DNA of 59,183 bases from Pseudoxanthomonas mexicana (GTDB lineage Bacteria > Pseudomonadota > Gammaproteobacteria > Xanthomonadales > Xanthomonadaceae): contig NZ_LSIF01000038.1 in assembly GCF_001556105.1 (NCBI RefSeq), positions 1-59,183 of the forward strand. The letters run 5' to 3'. Numbering within the stretch: position 1 is the stretch's first letter; each line of letters opens with the position of its first letter. The position numbers and the translations under genes are program-made. Below, piece by piece: positions 46,639-57,700 of this stretch. The notes under the pieces are model-generated. The model saw nothing but the letters and a program-made list of their open reading frames with translations. It was not told the origin of the DNA and did no database searches.

Positions 46639-48188
46639 ATACACCAACCCATTCCGCCCCCGCGCAGATCCGGATTTTCGACACCACGCTGCGCGACGGC
46701 GAACAATCCCCCGGCTGCAGCATGACGCCGCAGCAGAAGGTGGTGATGGCCCGCGGCCTGGCCGACCTGGGCGTGGACATCATCGAGACGGGCTTCCCGG
46801 CCAGTTCGCAGTCCGACCGCGAAGCGCATGCGTTGATCGCGCGCGACCTGCGCGAGACCACGCTGGCGGTCCTGTCGCGCTGCCTGCCCGGCGACATCGA
46901 GACCTCGCTGCGTACGCTGTCCGCCTCCGCCAGGCCGCGCCTGCACCTGTTCCTGTCCACCAGCCCGCTGCACCGCGAGCACAAGCTGCGCATGAGCCGC
47001 GAGCAGGTCCTGCAGTCCATCGACGCGCACGTGCGGCTGGCGCGCGGCCACGTCGATGAGATCGAGTTCTCGGCCGAGGACGCAACCCGCACGGAGGAAG
47101 ACTTCCTGCACGAGGCCATCGCGACCGCCATCGCCGCCGGCGCCACCACCATCAACCTGCCGGACACCGTCGGCTTCACCACGCCGGAGGAAATCCGCGC
47201 CATGTTCGAACGCGCCATCGCCAAGGTGGCGGGTGCGGATCGCGTGGTCTTCAGCGCCCACTGCCACAACGACCTCGGCCTGGCCGTCGCCAATTCGCTG
47301 GCCGCCATCGAAGGCGGCGCGCGGCAGGTGGAGGGCTCGATCAACGGCATCGGCGAGCGCGCGGGCAATTGCGCCATCGAGGAACTGGTGATGGCGCTGA
47401 AGGTGCGCAACGCCTTCTACAACCTGGACACGCGCATCGACACGCAGCGCATCGTGCCGACGTCGCAGCTGCTGTCGCGGCTGGTCGGTATGCCGGTCCA
47501 GCGCAACAAGGCCATCGTCGGCGCCAATGCCTTCGCTCACGAGTCCGGCATCCACCAGCACGGCATGCTGCGCCACCGCGGCACCTACGAGATCATGCAG
47601 CCGCAGGACGTCGGCTGGCCGTCGTCGCAGATGGTGCTGGGCCGCCACAGCGGGCGCGCCGCCGTCGAACAGCGCCTGCGCGCGCTCGGCTACTGGCTGG
47701 AAGAGGACGAGCTGAAGCTGGTGTTCGAGCAGTTCAAGGCCCTGTGCGAGCGGCAGCGCGTGGTCGGCGACGCCGACCTGCAGGCGCTGATGCAGGACGC
47801 TGCCGTCAGTGACGGCTATCGCCTGGCCTCGATGACGATCAGCGACGTCGGCAGCCGCGCGAATGCACTGGTCGAACTGTCGGATCCGGACGGCAACCGC
47901 ATCTCCGAGACCGCGCAGGGCAACGGACCGGTCGATGCGCTGTTCGGTGCCCTGTCGGCCGCCACCGGCGTGCAGCTGCAACTGGAGAGCTATCAGGTAC
48001 ACAGCGTCGGGATCGGCGCCGATGCGCGCGGCGAGGCCAGCCTGTCGGTGCGCTGCGACGGCGAGGAGTACGAAGGCACCGGCACCAGCAAGGACATCAT
48101 CGAGGCCAGCGCGCTGGCCTGGCTGGACGTGGCCAACCGCCTGCTGCGCCAGCGCCGTACCGAACAACAGGAAGCGGCCGCCGCCTGA
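46635..48188 (+). CDS. leuA: 2-Isopropylmalate synthase
   Basis: First enzyme of the leucine branch, joining acetyl-CoA and 2-oxoisovalerate. 517 residues. The N-terminal TIM barrel has [14 protein letters not shown] (14-27) and [15 protein letters not shown] (metal-binding His-x-His, about 208). The C-terminal LeuA regulatory domain (leucine feedback) is present. The GTG start overlaps the ilvA stop (GTGA). Cotranscription with ilv genes lets the attenuator control leucine synthesis also. Confidence 0.95.
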   Translation: MNTPTHSAPAQIRIFDTTLRDGEQSPGCSMTPQQKVVMARGLADLGVDIIETGFPASSQSDREAHALIARDLRETTLAVLSRCLPGDIETSLRTLSASARPRLHLFLSTSPLHREHKLRMSREQVLQSIDAHVRLARGHVDEIEFSAEDATRTEEDFLHEAIATAIAAGATTINLPDTVGFTTPEEIRAMFERAIAKVAGADRVVFSAHCHNDLGLAVANSLAAIEGGARQVEGSINGIGERAGNCAIEELVMALKVRNAFYNLDTRIDTQRIVPTSQLLSRLVGMPVQRNKAIVGANAFAHESGIHQHGMLRHRGTYEIMQPQDVGWPSSQMVLGRHSGRAAVEQRLRALGYWLEEDELKLVFEQFKALCERQRVVGDADLQALMQDAAVSDGYRLASMTISDVGSRANALVELSDPDGNRISETAQGNGPVDALFGALSAATGVQLQLESYQVHSVGIGADARGEASLSVRCDGEEYEGTGTSKDIIEASALAWLDVANRLLRQRRTEQQEAAAA

Positions 48189-48232
48189 CCTGCGTGCGCC
48201 ACTCCCCTCTTCCACGTAGCTCCGGATTCCGC

Positions 48233-49654
48233 ATGACCGCGCCACGCACCCTGTTCGACAAACTGTGGGACGCCCACGTCGTCGTCCCCGAGACCGACGC
48301 GGCACCCGCCGTGATGTACATCGACCTGCACCTGATCCACGAGGTCACCTCGCCACAGGCGTTCACCGAACTGAAGGCGCGTGGGCTGTCGCCGCGCCGC
48401 CCCGATCGCACCAAGGCGACGATGGATCACTCCACGCCGACCCTGCCCGCCGGCCCGGACGGCAAGCTGCCGTACTACACGCGGGCTGCGGAAACGCAGG
48501 TCGAGACGCTGGCGCGCAACTGCGCCGAATACGGCATCGAACTGTTCGACATGGCGTCGCCGAACCGCGGCATCGTCCACGTCATCGCGCCGGAACAGGG
48601 CTTCACCCTGCCCGGCATGACCATCGTCTGCGGGGACAGCCACACCAGCACGCACGGCGCCTTCGGTTCGCTGGCGTTCGGCATCGGCACCAGCGAGGTC
48701 GGCCATGTACTGGCGACGCAGTGCCTGCTGCAGCGCAAGCCGAAGACCATGGCGATCACGGTCGACGGCGCGCTGGCAGCCGGCGTCGGCGCCAAGGACA
48801 TCGTGCTGCACGTCATCGGCGTGATCGGCGTGAACGGTGGCACCGGCCATGTCATCGAGTTCCGCGGCAGCGCCATCGAAGCGCTGGACATGGAACAGCG
48901 CATGACCCTGTGCAACATGTCGATCGAGGCCGGCGCACGCGCCGGCATGGTCGCGCCGGACCGGACCACCTTCGACTGGGTGGCGAAGACGCCGCGTGGA
49001 CCGAAGGGCGATGCCTTCGACAGCGCGGTGGCCTATTGGACGACATTGCGCAGCGACGAGGGCGCGACCTTCGACGCCGACGTTCGCGTCGCCGCCGCCG
49101 ACATCCGTCCGACGCTGACCTGGGGCACGCATCCCGGCACCGCGATCGCGGTGGACGCGCCGATTCCCGCGCCTGTCGACGCCGCCGACCAGAAGGGCCT
49201 GGACTACATGCACCTGAGCGCCGGCCACACACTGGAAGGCACGCCGGTCGATGTGGTGTTCGTCGGTTCGTGCACCAACGGTCGCCTGCGCGACATGCGT
49301 GAGGTTGCACAGGTATTGCGCGGCCGCAAGGTCGCCGCCGGCGTGCGCATGCTGGTCGTGCCGGGCTCGGAGATCGTCAAGCGCGAGGCCGAAGCCGAAG
49401 GGATCGACCGGATCGTGCGCGAAGCGGGTGCGGAATGGCGCGAATCCGGCTGTTCGATGTGCATCGCGATGAATGGCGATCTGGTCGCGCCGGGACAACT
49501 GGCCGTCAGCACCAGCAACCGCAATTTCGAAGGCCGCCAGGGACCGGGGGCACGCACGCTGCTCGCTTCGCCGCTCACGGCGGCATGGGCCGCGGTGAAC
49601 GGACGCGTCAGCGATCCACGCGACCTGTTCGGCGCACACAAGGCGGTGGCGTGA
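48233..49654 (+). CDS. leuC: Isopropylmalate isomerase large subunit
   Basis: Aconitase-family iron-sulfur subunit, 473 residues. Cluster ligands Cys347 (GSCTNGR), Cys407 and Cys410 (GCSMCIAMN) are at the same positions as in E. coli. MDHSTPT and [13 protein letters not shown] are also present. ATG at 48233 lies 44 bases after leuA; the ribosome site is weak. Its stop overlaps the leuD start. Confidence 0.96.
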   Translation: MTAPRTLFDKLWDAHVVVPETDAAPAVMYIDLHLIHEVTSPQAFTELKARGLSPRRPDRTKATMDHSTPTLPAGPDGKLPYYTRAAETQVETLARNCAEYGIELFDMASPNRGIVHVIAPEQGFTLPGMTIVCGDSHTSTHGAFGSLAFGIGTSEVGHVLATQCLLQRKPKTMAITVDGALAAGVGAKDIVLHVIGVIGVNGGTGHVIEFRGSAIEALDMEQRMTLCNMSIEAGARAGMVAPDRTTFDWVAKTPRGPKGDAFDSAVAYWTTLRSDEGATFDADVRVAAADIRPTLTWGTHPGTAIAVDAPIPAPVDAADQKGLDYMHLSAGHTLEGTPVDVVFVGSCTNGRLRDMREVAQVLRGRKVAAGVRMLVVPGSEIVKREAEAEGIDRIVREAGAEWRESGCSMCIAMNGDLVAPGQLAVSTSNRNFEGRQGPGARTLLASPLTAAWAAVNGRVSDPRDLFGAHKAVA

Positions 49655-50235
49655 TGGCCGGCTTCAACGAAGTGCGCTCGCAGAGCGTGGTGCTGGCGCA
49701 GACCAACATCGATACCGACCAGATCATCCCCGCCCGCTTCCTGTCGACGACCGAACGCGCCGGACTGGGCAAGAACGCCTTCAACGACTGGCGCTGGCAG
49801 GCCGATGGCTCGCCGAACCCGACCTTCCCGTTCAACCAGCCGGAGAACGCGGATCGCAAGATCCTGCTCGCTGGCCGCAACTTCGGCTGCGGTTCCTCGC
49901 GCGAGCACGCGCCCTGGGCGCTGACCGACCTGGGCCTGCGCGCCATCGTCAGCAGCGAGATCGCCGACATCTTCCGCAACAACAGCCTGAAGAACGGGCT
50001 GGTACCGGTCGTGCTGCCGGAGGCAACCGTGCAGGCGCTGATGCAGCGGCCGGACGACGAACTGGTCGTCGACGTCGCCGCCAAGGTGCTGCGCACGCCC
50101 GACGGCGCAACCCACGCTTTCCCGCTGGACGCTTTCGCGCAGACCTGTCTGCTGCAGGGCGTCGACGAACTGGGCTACCTGCTGGCCCGCCACACCGACA
50201 TCGAACGCTACGAGGCCACCCGCCATGCACGCTGA
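49654..50235 (+). CDS. leuD: Isopropylmalate isomerase small subunit
   Basis: The 193-residue swivel-domain partner of LeuC. Signatures are [13 protein letters not shown] (18-30) and [18 protein letters not shown] (about 74-91). The ATG shares one base with the leuC stop (TGATG). Its end overlaps leuB by 11 bases. Confidence 0.95.
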   Translation: MAGFNEVRSQSVVLAQTNIDTDQIIPARFLSTTERAGLGKNAFNDWRWQADGSPNPTFPFNQPENADRKILLAGRNFGCGSSREHAPWALTDLGLRAIVSSEIADIFRNNSLKNGLVPVVLPEATVQALMQRPDDELVVDVAAKVLRTPDGATHAFPLDAFAQTCLLQGVDELGYLLARHTDIERYEATRHAR

Positions 50236-51313
50236 CATCGCCCTCCTGCCCGGGGACGGCATCGGTCCCGAGGTCACCGCCGCCGCCGTCACCGTGCTGC
50301 GCGCCTTGGCGCGGCGCCACGGCCACACCTTCGACTTCCACGAATACGACATCGGCGGCATAGCCATCGACAAGCACGGCGAGCCGTTGCCGCAGGCCAC
50401 GCTGCACGGCTGCCAGCAGGCCAATGCCGTCCTGCTTGGCGCCGTGGGCGGCCCCAAGTGGTCGGACCCGAACGCGAAGGTGCGCCCGGAACAGGGCCTG
50501 CTGGCGCTGCGCAAGGGCTTGGGCCTGTTCGCCAACCTGCGCCCGGTGCGTCCGCATCCGGCTGCGCTCAATGCCTCACCAATCAAACCGCACCTGCTGA
50601 CCGGCGTCGACATCGTGGTGGTCCGCGAACTGACCGGCGGCATCTACTTCGGCGAGAAGACGCGCGATGCACGCGGTGCCAGCGACCTGTGCAGCTACAG
50701 CGTCACCGAGATCGAGCGCGTGGTGCGCAGCGCGTTCAAGCTGGCACGCCAGCGCCGCAGCCAGCTGGTGTCGGTGGACAAGGCCAACGTGCTGGAAACC
50801 TCGCGCCTGTGGCGCGATGTCGCCACGCGCATCGGCCGTGAGGAATTCCCCGATGTCGCGCTGGAGCACCAGCTGGTCGACTCGATGGCGATGCACCTGC
50901 TAGCCAAGCCACGCGAGTACGACGTGATCGTCACCGAGAACATGTTCGGCGACATCCTGACCGATGAGGCCTCGATGCTCGCCGGCTCGCTGGGCCTGCT
51001 GCCGTCGGCGTCGCTGGGCGACGGCAAGGTTGGCCTGTACGAACCGATCCATGGCTCGGCGCCCGACATCGCCGGCAAGGGCGTCGCCAATCCCTACGCG
51101 ACGATCCTCAGCTGCGCACTGCTGCTGCGCCATTCGCTGGGCCTGCATGAAGAGGCCGACTGCATTGAGCGCGCCGTCGACGGCGCGCTCAATGCGCAAG
51201 TGTTCACCAACGACCTGGCGACCGCCGGACGCGGTGTATCCACGCAGGTGGCGACGCAGGCCGTGCTCGAGCAGATGCAGGCGCGCTGCTACGTGGCGGA
51301 GCTGCGCGACTGA
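50225..51313 (+). CDS. leuB: 3-Isopropylmalate dehydrogenase
   Basis: NAD-dependent oxidative decarboxylase, last dedicated leucine enzyme. 362 residues. [11 protein letters not shown] (7-17), [24 protein letters not shown] and the metal/NAD region [23 protein letters not shown] are all present. ATG at 50225 lies inside the end of leuD. It closes the operon; no clear terminator follows within 70 bases. Confidence 0.96.
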   Translation: MHADIALLPGDGIGPEVTAAAVTVLRALARRHGHTFDFHEYDIGGIAIDKHGEPLPQATLHGCQQANAVLLGAVGGPKWSDPNAKVRPEQGLLALRKGLGLFANLRPVRPHPAALNASPIKPHLLTGVDIVVVRELTGGIYFGEKTRDARGASDLCSYSVTEIERVVRSAFKLARQRRSQLVSVDKANVLETSRLWRDVATRIGREEFPDVALEHQLVDSMAMHLLAKPREYDVIVTENMFGDILTDEASMLAGSLGLLPSASLGDGKVGLYEPIHGSAPDIAGKGVANPYATILSCALLLRHSLGLHEEADCIERAVDGALNAQVFTNDLATAGRGVSTQVATQAVLEQMQARCYVAELRD

Positions 51314-51386
51314 GGCGCGTGCGACCCGATCGCAGCATCGCCTGTGTTGTTGGAGAAGCAGGGGATGCACGCACAGGACCGGCACG

Positions 51387-51719
51387 ATGCCGAGGACGCA
51401 GATCGAGAAATGCCGCGTCATCCATTCGGCCAAGACGTTCCGCCGTTGCATCGGCCCGTTGACGGGCGGCGCGCGCATCGGCCCGCGGGGGTTGCATGCC
51501 GATGGCGCTGTCTTGCCGCAGGACGGATCGAACGGCACGCAACCGCAGCTGCATTACCACCTGGATGATTTCCAGAACGCGATCGACCTGCTGCGCAACG
51601 TGACGCCGGTGTACCTGCTGTACAACCGCAGTAGAGGTGGCTTCGGGAACGCGCTGGTGACCGATACCGAAACGGTTGGCGAAGACGAGACGAGCGTCCC
51701 GCGCTTCGCGGGACGCTGA
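51387..51719 (+). CDS. Hypothetical protein, 110 aa
   Basis: Unknown. The second half (LHYHLDDFQNAIDLLRNV, then TPVYLLYN and GNALVTDTETVGEDE) has the look of a conserved soluble domain. The start ATG at 51387 has AGGA about 12 bases upstream. It begins 73 bases after leuB in the same direction and might be read with the operon. The last codons lie in a strong inverted repeat, so either the gene ends on its terminator or the 3' end is altered. Moderate support only. Confidence 0.5.
   Translation: MPRTQIEKCRVIHSAKTFRRCIGPLTGGARIGPRGLHADGAVLPQDGSNGTQPQLHYHLDDFQNAIDLLRNVTPVYLLYNRSRGGFGNALVTDTETVGEDETSVPRFAGR
51693..51717. repeat. Inverted repeat at convergent gene ends
   Basis: AGCGTCCCGCG and CGCGGGACGCT form a perfect 11-bp stem with a 3-base loop. 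It overlaps the last codons of the 110-aa gene and lies 19 bases past the stop of the convergent GGDEF gene. There is no T run on either strand. It could be a bidirectional transcript-end hairpin. Confidence 0.65.
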
Positions 51720-51736
51720 CGCAGCCAACCGGCGGC

Positions 51737-54721
51737 TTATCCCGATACCAGGCGATTGCGCCCTTGCTGCTTGGCGCGATAAAGACGCTCGTCGGCGATC
51801 CGCAGCAGGTCGCGCAGGTCCTGCCCGGCGCCGAGTTCGGCCACGCCGATACTGACCGTACAACGCAGGCTGCCGCCATCCGGCGTGTCGATGTCGGCTT
51901 CGGCGATGCCTTCGCGCAGGATCTCCAGGCGCGCACGCGCGATGGACCATGGCAATTGCTGGCAGACCAGGAACTCTTCGCCACCGTAACGTGCGATCAG
52001 CACGTCTTCGTGGCCACCTGCCAGTTGTTCCGCCAGCGCAGCCACCTGCGACAGCACGTCGTCGCCGAACGCGTGGCCATACCGGTCATTGACCGCCTTG
52101 AAATGATCGATATCCAGCAGGGCGACGCATAGCGGACGCCCTTCGCGACGACTGACCTCCAGGGCTTCGGCAAGGAATGCGTCGCCGGCACGCCGGTTGG
52201 CGAGTCGTGTCAACGGATCGTGGCGCGCCTGGTAGGCCAGTTGTTCGAGCAGGCGTGCATGCGCTTCGCCCGCCTGTTCGAGCTGCGCGTTCTTGTCGCT
52301 CAGTTCCGAAGTCCGCGCCTCCACCAGCGCCTCCAGCCGGCGCTGGCGATGCCGGTGGCGACGCATCGCCAGCAACAGCACGGCCCAGCCCACCAGGCCC
52401 AGCAACACGACGTAGATCGCCACGGCCCAGGCCCGCAGCCACCACGGCGCGGCCTTGTCCAGGTCCATCGTGCGCGTCACGACGCCGTCCTGCTTGCTCC
52501 AGTCGGCCGGCGCATTCATCACCTGGACTTCGAAGCGGAGCTTCCCGGCAGGCAGGTTGGTATAGACCGCGTCGTGGGCGATGCCGTTGTCCGTCTCGAT
52601 CCAGTCGCGGTCGAAGCCGACCATCCGGTAGCGATAGCGCAGGCGTTCCGGCGCACGCTGGTTCAGGCCGGTGAAACGGATGACCACGCGCCGCGTGTCT
52701 GCCGCCAGCGCATAGCGCGCTTGCAGGGGCAGCACGCGGCCATCGACCTCGACCGCTTCCATCACCAGCGTCACGCCCTGCGCGCGCTGGCGCCGCGCAT
52801 CGTCGGGATCGATCACGCCAATCCCGTTCGCCGTCGCAAACCACAGCTTGCCATCGCGCATCGGCCAGCCTGCGGGCGCAGACGCGCCATTGGCCTGGCT
52901 GCTGGGCAAGCCGTCGGCGTGGGTGAACGCCTCCACCGGCAGGCGCGCCAGATGACGGTTTTCCACCGCCGTCAGCGCCGCTCGCGACATGCGGAACACG
53001 CCGCGGTTGCTGGAGGCCCAGAAATCGCCGTTGTCGTCTTCCAGCAACCGGAACAGGCGGTTGTTCGGCAGGCCCTGGCGATGGTCGAACTGCATGAAGA
53101 CGCCGTTGCGCCAGTGCAGCAGGCCGCGGTCGGACGCGATCCACAGGCTGCCGTCCGGGTCGGCGAGGAAGTCGAACGCCGCCACGGCAGGGAAATCGGA
53201 CATCGGCATCCACGCCTGCACGGTGCCATCGCGACGCATCATCGCCATGCCGTTGCTGGTGCCGATCCACAACACGCCCTGTGCGGTTTCGTAGAGGATG
53301 TACACGTTGCCGGCCGGCAACCCGTCGTCCGCGTCGTAATGGCGTGCGATGCGGCCATCGCGATACACGGTGACGCCTTCATTGCTGCCGATCCACAGCG
53401 AGCCGTCCGCACGCTCCAGCAGCGCGCGCACATGGCTGGACGGGAGGCCATCCGTCTCGTCGATGCGCCACGGCGACCCCTGCACACCGTCGACGGCGGC
53501 AGGCAGGTGGATCACGCCCTGGTCGTAGGTACCGATCCAAAGCCCGCCGTCGCGCGCATTGGCCATCGACAGGACGGAAGGATCCGTCTTGCCATCGAAC
53601 GCCAGGGGCACGGCGCGACTCTGGCCTGCCTGCCATACGTCCACGCCCATCGGATGGCCGATCCATACGCCCTGTCCGGGCCGTTCGATGATCGCGCGCA
53701 CATAGATGTCGCGCAGGCCGCTGCTGCGCGCCAGCCCGAACACCGGTCCGTCGGAGATGCGATACAGGCCGTTGGTGGTTCCCACCCACAGCAGGCCGTC
53801 GCGATCCTCGAACAGCGCCGGCGCCAGCCGCCCCATCAGGCCATTACGTTCGCCCAGCGTTTCATGGCCCCCTTGCGCGTAGCGCCGCAGGCCATCGAGC
53901 GTGGAGATCCACAGGTTGCCATTGCGATCTTCCAGCATGGCTTCTGCGCGCTCGCCGGTGATCTGCTGGGCACGCGCGTTTTCGATCCGCCATACGCCTG
54001 CACTTCCGCCGACGAGGATGCCGCCCCAGCGCGAGGACTGGATGGCGAGCACCGAGGTATGCGGCAGTGCTGTCCGGTCGCCCCAGTCCGTCGCGCGGTC
54101 GCGCTCGACGCGAAACAGCCCGTGCCGGTTGCCGACCAGCGCCTGCCCGTCGGGCAGCGGCAGGATCGCCAGCACGCGTTCGTTCGCCAGCCGCGGATGG
54201 GTGCTGCCGATCTCCTGCAGGTCGCCCGCAGCGCCCATCCGGAACAGGGAGTGGTCGGTGCCGATCCACAGCACCCCATCGGGGCCGAACCGCAGTACCG
54301 ACACGTCCGCCAGCGTGCCGGCCGGTCCCGCCAGCCGCTGCCAGCGCCCCTCGTGGAAGCGCAGCACACCTGGTCCGACCCGGCCCAGGCTGAGCACCAT
54401 GCCGCCCTGCGGATGCGGCGTGACCGCGCGTACCCCTTCGATCTCCAGGCCCGGCACGGCACCGGCGCCGTAGGACGTGAAGCGACGCCCGTCGAAACGC
54501 GATGCGCCTTCCCAGGTGCCGGTCCAGACGTAGCCGTCGCGGTCCTGGCTGATGGTGTGCACCAGGTTGTGCGGCAAGCCGTCTTCCATGGTCCAGCGCG
54601 CGATCGTGTATTCGTCCACCTTGCGCGCAGGGTCGAGCGCCCACGCGGGGGCGCCGATGAGCAGGACCAGCAGGCACAGGCCGGTGGTGAACAGGCGGGA
54701 CAGGCAGCGCACGGCGGGCAC
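51737..54721 (-). CDS. Periplasmic-propeller sensor diguanylate cyclase
   Basis: A 994-residue membrane sensor. The signal peptide ends near APAWAL (about residue 29). About 600 residues of two-component-regulator propeller repeats follow (DGYVWTGT, GVLWIGT, GSLWIAS, GGLWIGT), then a Y_Y_Y domain, one transmembrane helix (about 757-778), a short coiled coil, and a GGDEF domain with the active motif RYGGEEF (about 911-917). It should make cyclic di-GMP from an external signal. The RxxD inhibitory site before GGEEF is not seen. Translation starts with GTG at 54721. Confidence 0.88.
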   Translation of the reverse strand: MPAVRCLSRLFTTGLCLLVLLIGAPAWALDPARKVDEYTIARWTMEDGLPHNLVHTISQDRDGYVWTGTWEGASRFDGRRFTSYGAGAVPGLEIEGVRAVTPHPQGGMVLSLGRVGPGVLRFHEGRWQRLAGPAGTLADVSVLRFGPDGVLWIGTDHSLFRMGAAGDLQEIGSTHPRLANERVLAILPLPDGQALVGNRHGLFRVERDRATDWGDRTALPHTSVLAIQSSRWGGILVGGSAGVWRIENARAQQITGERAEAMLEDRNGNLWISTLDGLRRYAQGGHETLGERNGLMGRLAPALFEDRDGLLWVGTTNGLYRISDGPVFGLARSSGLRDIYVRAIIERPGQGVWIGHPMGVDVWQAGQSRAVPLAFDGKTDPSVLSMANARDGGLWIGTYDQGVIHLPAAVDGVQGSPWRIDETDGLPSSHVRALLERADGSLWIGSNEGVTVYRDGRIARHYDADDGLPAGNVYILYETAQGVLWIGTSNGMAMMRRDGTVQAWMPMSDFPAVAAFDFLADPDGSLWIASDRGLLHWRNGVFMQFDHRQGLPNNRLFRLLEDDNGDFWASSNRGVFRMSRAALTAVENRHLARLPVEAFTHADGLPSSQANGASAPAGWPMRDGKLWFATANGIGVIDPDDARRQRAQGVTLVMEAVEVDGRVLPLQARYALAADTRRVVIRFTGLNQRAPERLRYRYRMVGFDRDWIETDNGIAHDAVYTNLPAGKLRFEVQVMNAPADWSKQDGVVTRTMDLDKAAPWWLRAWAVAIYVVLLGLVGWAVLLLAMRRHRHRQRRLEALVEARTSELSDKNAQLEQAGEAHARLLEQLAYQARHDPLTRLANRRAGDAFLAEALEVSRREGRPLCVALLDIDHFKAVNDRYGHAFGDDVLSQVAALAEQLAGGHEDVLIARYGGEEFLVCQQLPWSIARARLEILREGIAEADIDTPDGGSLRCTVSIGVAELGAGQDLRDLLRIADERLYRAKQQGRNRLVSG

Positions 54722-54763
54722 GGGGTCCGGAGGGCTTCGACCGCCCCAGTATCGGCTGCGGCG

Positions 54764-54783
54764 GGGGGCTTCCTGAAGCCCCC
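54764..54783 (-). terminator. Hairpin after RND pump gene
   Basis: GGGGGCTTC and GAAGCCCCC form a perfect 9-bp stem with a 2-base gap, 10 bases past the pump stop. There is no T run, so it is a probable but non-canonical transcript end. Confidence 0.5.
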
Positions 54784-54793
54784 TGCGTGGCCG

Positions 54794-57700
54794 CTATGAC
54801 GCCGTGCCGCGCTCTTCGGGCCGAACCTTGAACCAGGTCGCATACAGCGCTGGCAGGAAGAACAGCGTCAGCACGGTGGCCACGGTCAGGCCGCCCATGA
54901 TCGCCACCGCCATCGGCCCGAAGAACGCGCTGCGCGAGAGCGGGATCATCGCCAGCACCGCCGCCAGTGCCGTCAGCACGATGGGGCGGAAGCGACGCAC
55001 GGTCGCATCGATGATCGCGTGCCAGCGGTCGTGACCCGCGCGGATGTCCTGGTCGATCTGGTCCACCAGGATCACCGAGTTGCGCATGATCATGCCCGCC
55101 AGCGCGATGGTGCCGAGCATGGCGACGAAACCGAACGGCACCCGGAACACCAGCAGCGCCAGCGTCACGCCGATCAGGCCCAGCGGCGCGGTCAGCAACA
55201 CCAGCGCCATCCGCGAGAAGCTGCGCAGCTGCAGCATCAGCAGCGTGGTCACCGCAAGCAGGAACAGCGGCATGCCGGCGGCGATGGACTTCTGCCCGCG
55301 CCCCGAATCCTCGACGGTGCCGCCGGTTTCCAGCAGGTACCCCTGCGGCAGCGTGGAGCGGATCCCGTCCAGCGTCGGCGAAATCTGCGCCACCACCGTC
55401 GGCGCGGTCACCACGTCGCTGTTGAGGTCGGCGCGCACGGTCACCGTCGGCAGGCGGTCTCGGTGCCAGATGATGCCGTCCTCGAAGGCGTACTCCAGAT
55501 TGGCGATCTGCGACAGCGGCACGCTGCCGCCATTGCTGGTCGGCACCGCCAGGCTGCCCAGCAGGTCGAGCCGCGTGCGCTCATCTTCCGGCCCGCGCAG
55601 CAGGATCTCGACCAACTCGTTGCCCTCGCGGTACGTGCTGACGCTCAGCCCCGACAGCGAGCCTGAGAGGAACTGCGACACCTGCGCCGTGCTGACGCCC
55701 AGGGCGCGGGCGCGGTCCTGGTCGATCTGCAACCGCACGATCTTGCTCGGCTCGCTCCAGTCCAGGTTGACATTGGTGACGTGCGGGTTGGCGCGCACCT
55801 TGTCGGCCATCCGCCGTGCGATCGCCTGCACGCGGTCGACGTGCTCGCCGGATACGCGGAACTGCACCGGATAACCGACCGGCGGGCCGTTCTCCAGGCG
55901 CGTCACCCGGAACTGCAGGTCGGGGAACTGCGGTGCCACCTCGTCGATCAGCCAATGGCGCGTGGCTTCGCGCGAGGCTATGTCGTCGGTCAACACCACG
56001 AACTGCGAGAAGTTCGCCTGTGGCAGTTGCTGGTCCAGCGGCAGGTAGAAGCGCGGCGACCCCGTGCCGATGTAGGCCACGTAATTCTGGATGCCATCGC
56101 GCGCGGCCAGCAGCTTCTCCAGCTTGCGCGCCTGCGCGTCGGTGGATTTCAGCGAGCTGCCTTCCGCCAGTTCCAGGTCCACCATCAATTCCGGCCGCAC
56201 GGAATCCGGGAAGAACTGCTGCGGTACGAAGCGGAACAGCGCAATCGACGCCACGAAGGCCGCCGCGGTCACGCCGATCACCAGCCAGCGGTGGCGCAGG
56301 CAGAACGCCAGCCAGCCACGGAAGCGCTGGTAGAACGGCGTGTGGTACGGATTGTGGTCGTGCGCATCATGGGATTTCGGCGCCAGCATGCCGGCGTACT
56401 GCGGCCAGCGATCGGCGAGTCCTGCACGGAACCCATGCCAGCGCGCCGCCAGCGATCCCGGCTTCGGTGGTTGCGGATTGCCCAGGTCGGGCAGCATCTT
56501 GTCGCCGAGGTAGGGAATGAACAACACCGCCGCGATCCACGACACCACCAGCGCGATCGTCACCACCTGGAACAGCGAGCGGGTGTACTCGCCGGTGCTG
56601 GACGCCGCGGTCGCGATGGGCAGGAAGCCTGCCGCCGTCACCAGCGTGCCGGTGAGCATCGGGAACGCGGTGGACTCATAGGCGAAGCTGGCCGCCTTCA
56701 AGCGGTCGAAACCCTGCTCCATCTTGATGGCCATCATCTCGACCGCGATGATCGCGTCGTCGACCAGCAGGCCCAGCGCCAGCACCAGTGCGCCCAGCGA
56801 TATCTTGTGCAGGCCGATGCCGAAGTAGTGCATCACCGCGAACGTCATCGCCAGCACCAGCGGGATCGACACCGCCACCACCAGGCCCGTGCGCAGGCCC
56901 AGCGAAAAGAAACTCACCAGCAGCACGATGACGACGGCCTCGGCCAGCACGCGGACGAATTCGCCGACCGAATCCTCCACGGCAGCCGGTTGGTCGGAGA
57001 CCTTGCGCAGTTCCATGCCCAGCGGCAGCGTCTTCTGCAGGCGCTGGAACTCGCCTTCCAGTGTCGCGCCGAGCTTGAGGATGTCGCCACCGTCCTTCAT
57101 CGCCACCGCGATGCCGATGCCCGGCTGACCCATGAAGCGCATGCGCGGCGCGGCCGGATCGGCGAAGCCGCGCGTGATCTCCGCGATGTCGCCCAGCTTG
57201 ACCGTGCGGCCCCCAGCGCGGATCGGGAATTCGCGGATCTCGTCGACCGAGGTGAACTCGCCGCTGACGCGCAGTTGCACGCGATCGCTTTGCGTCTCGA
57301 AGAAGCCGGCCGGCGTGACCGCATTCTGCTCTTCCAGCGCCTGCTGCACGGCGTTGAGCGGAATGCCCAGCGTGGCCAGCTTGGTGTTGGACAGCTCGAT
57401 CCAGATCTTCTCGGCCTGCAGGCCGACCAGTTCGACCTTGCCGACGTCGTCCACCCGCTGCAGTTCCAGCTGGATGCGGTCGGCATAGTCCTTCATCACC
57501 GCGTAGTCGAACCCTTCGCCGGTCAGCGCGTAGATGTTGCCGAAGGTGTCGCCGAACTCGTCATTGAAGAACGGGCCGATGACGCCGCTGGGCAGGGTGG
57601 CGCGAATATCGCCGACCTTCTTGCGCACCTGGTACCAGAGGCCCGGCACGTCCTTCGACTTCATCGAATCGCGCGCCATGAAGATCACCTGCGACTCGCC

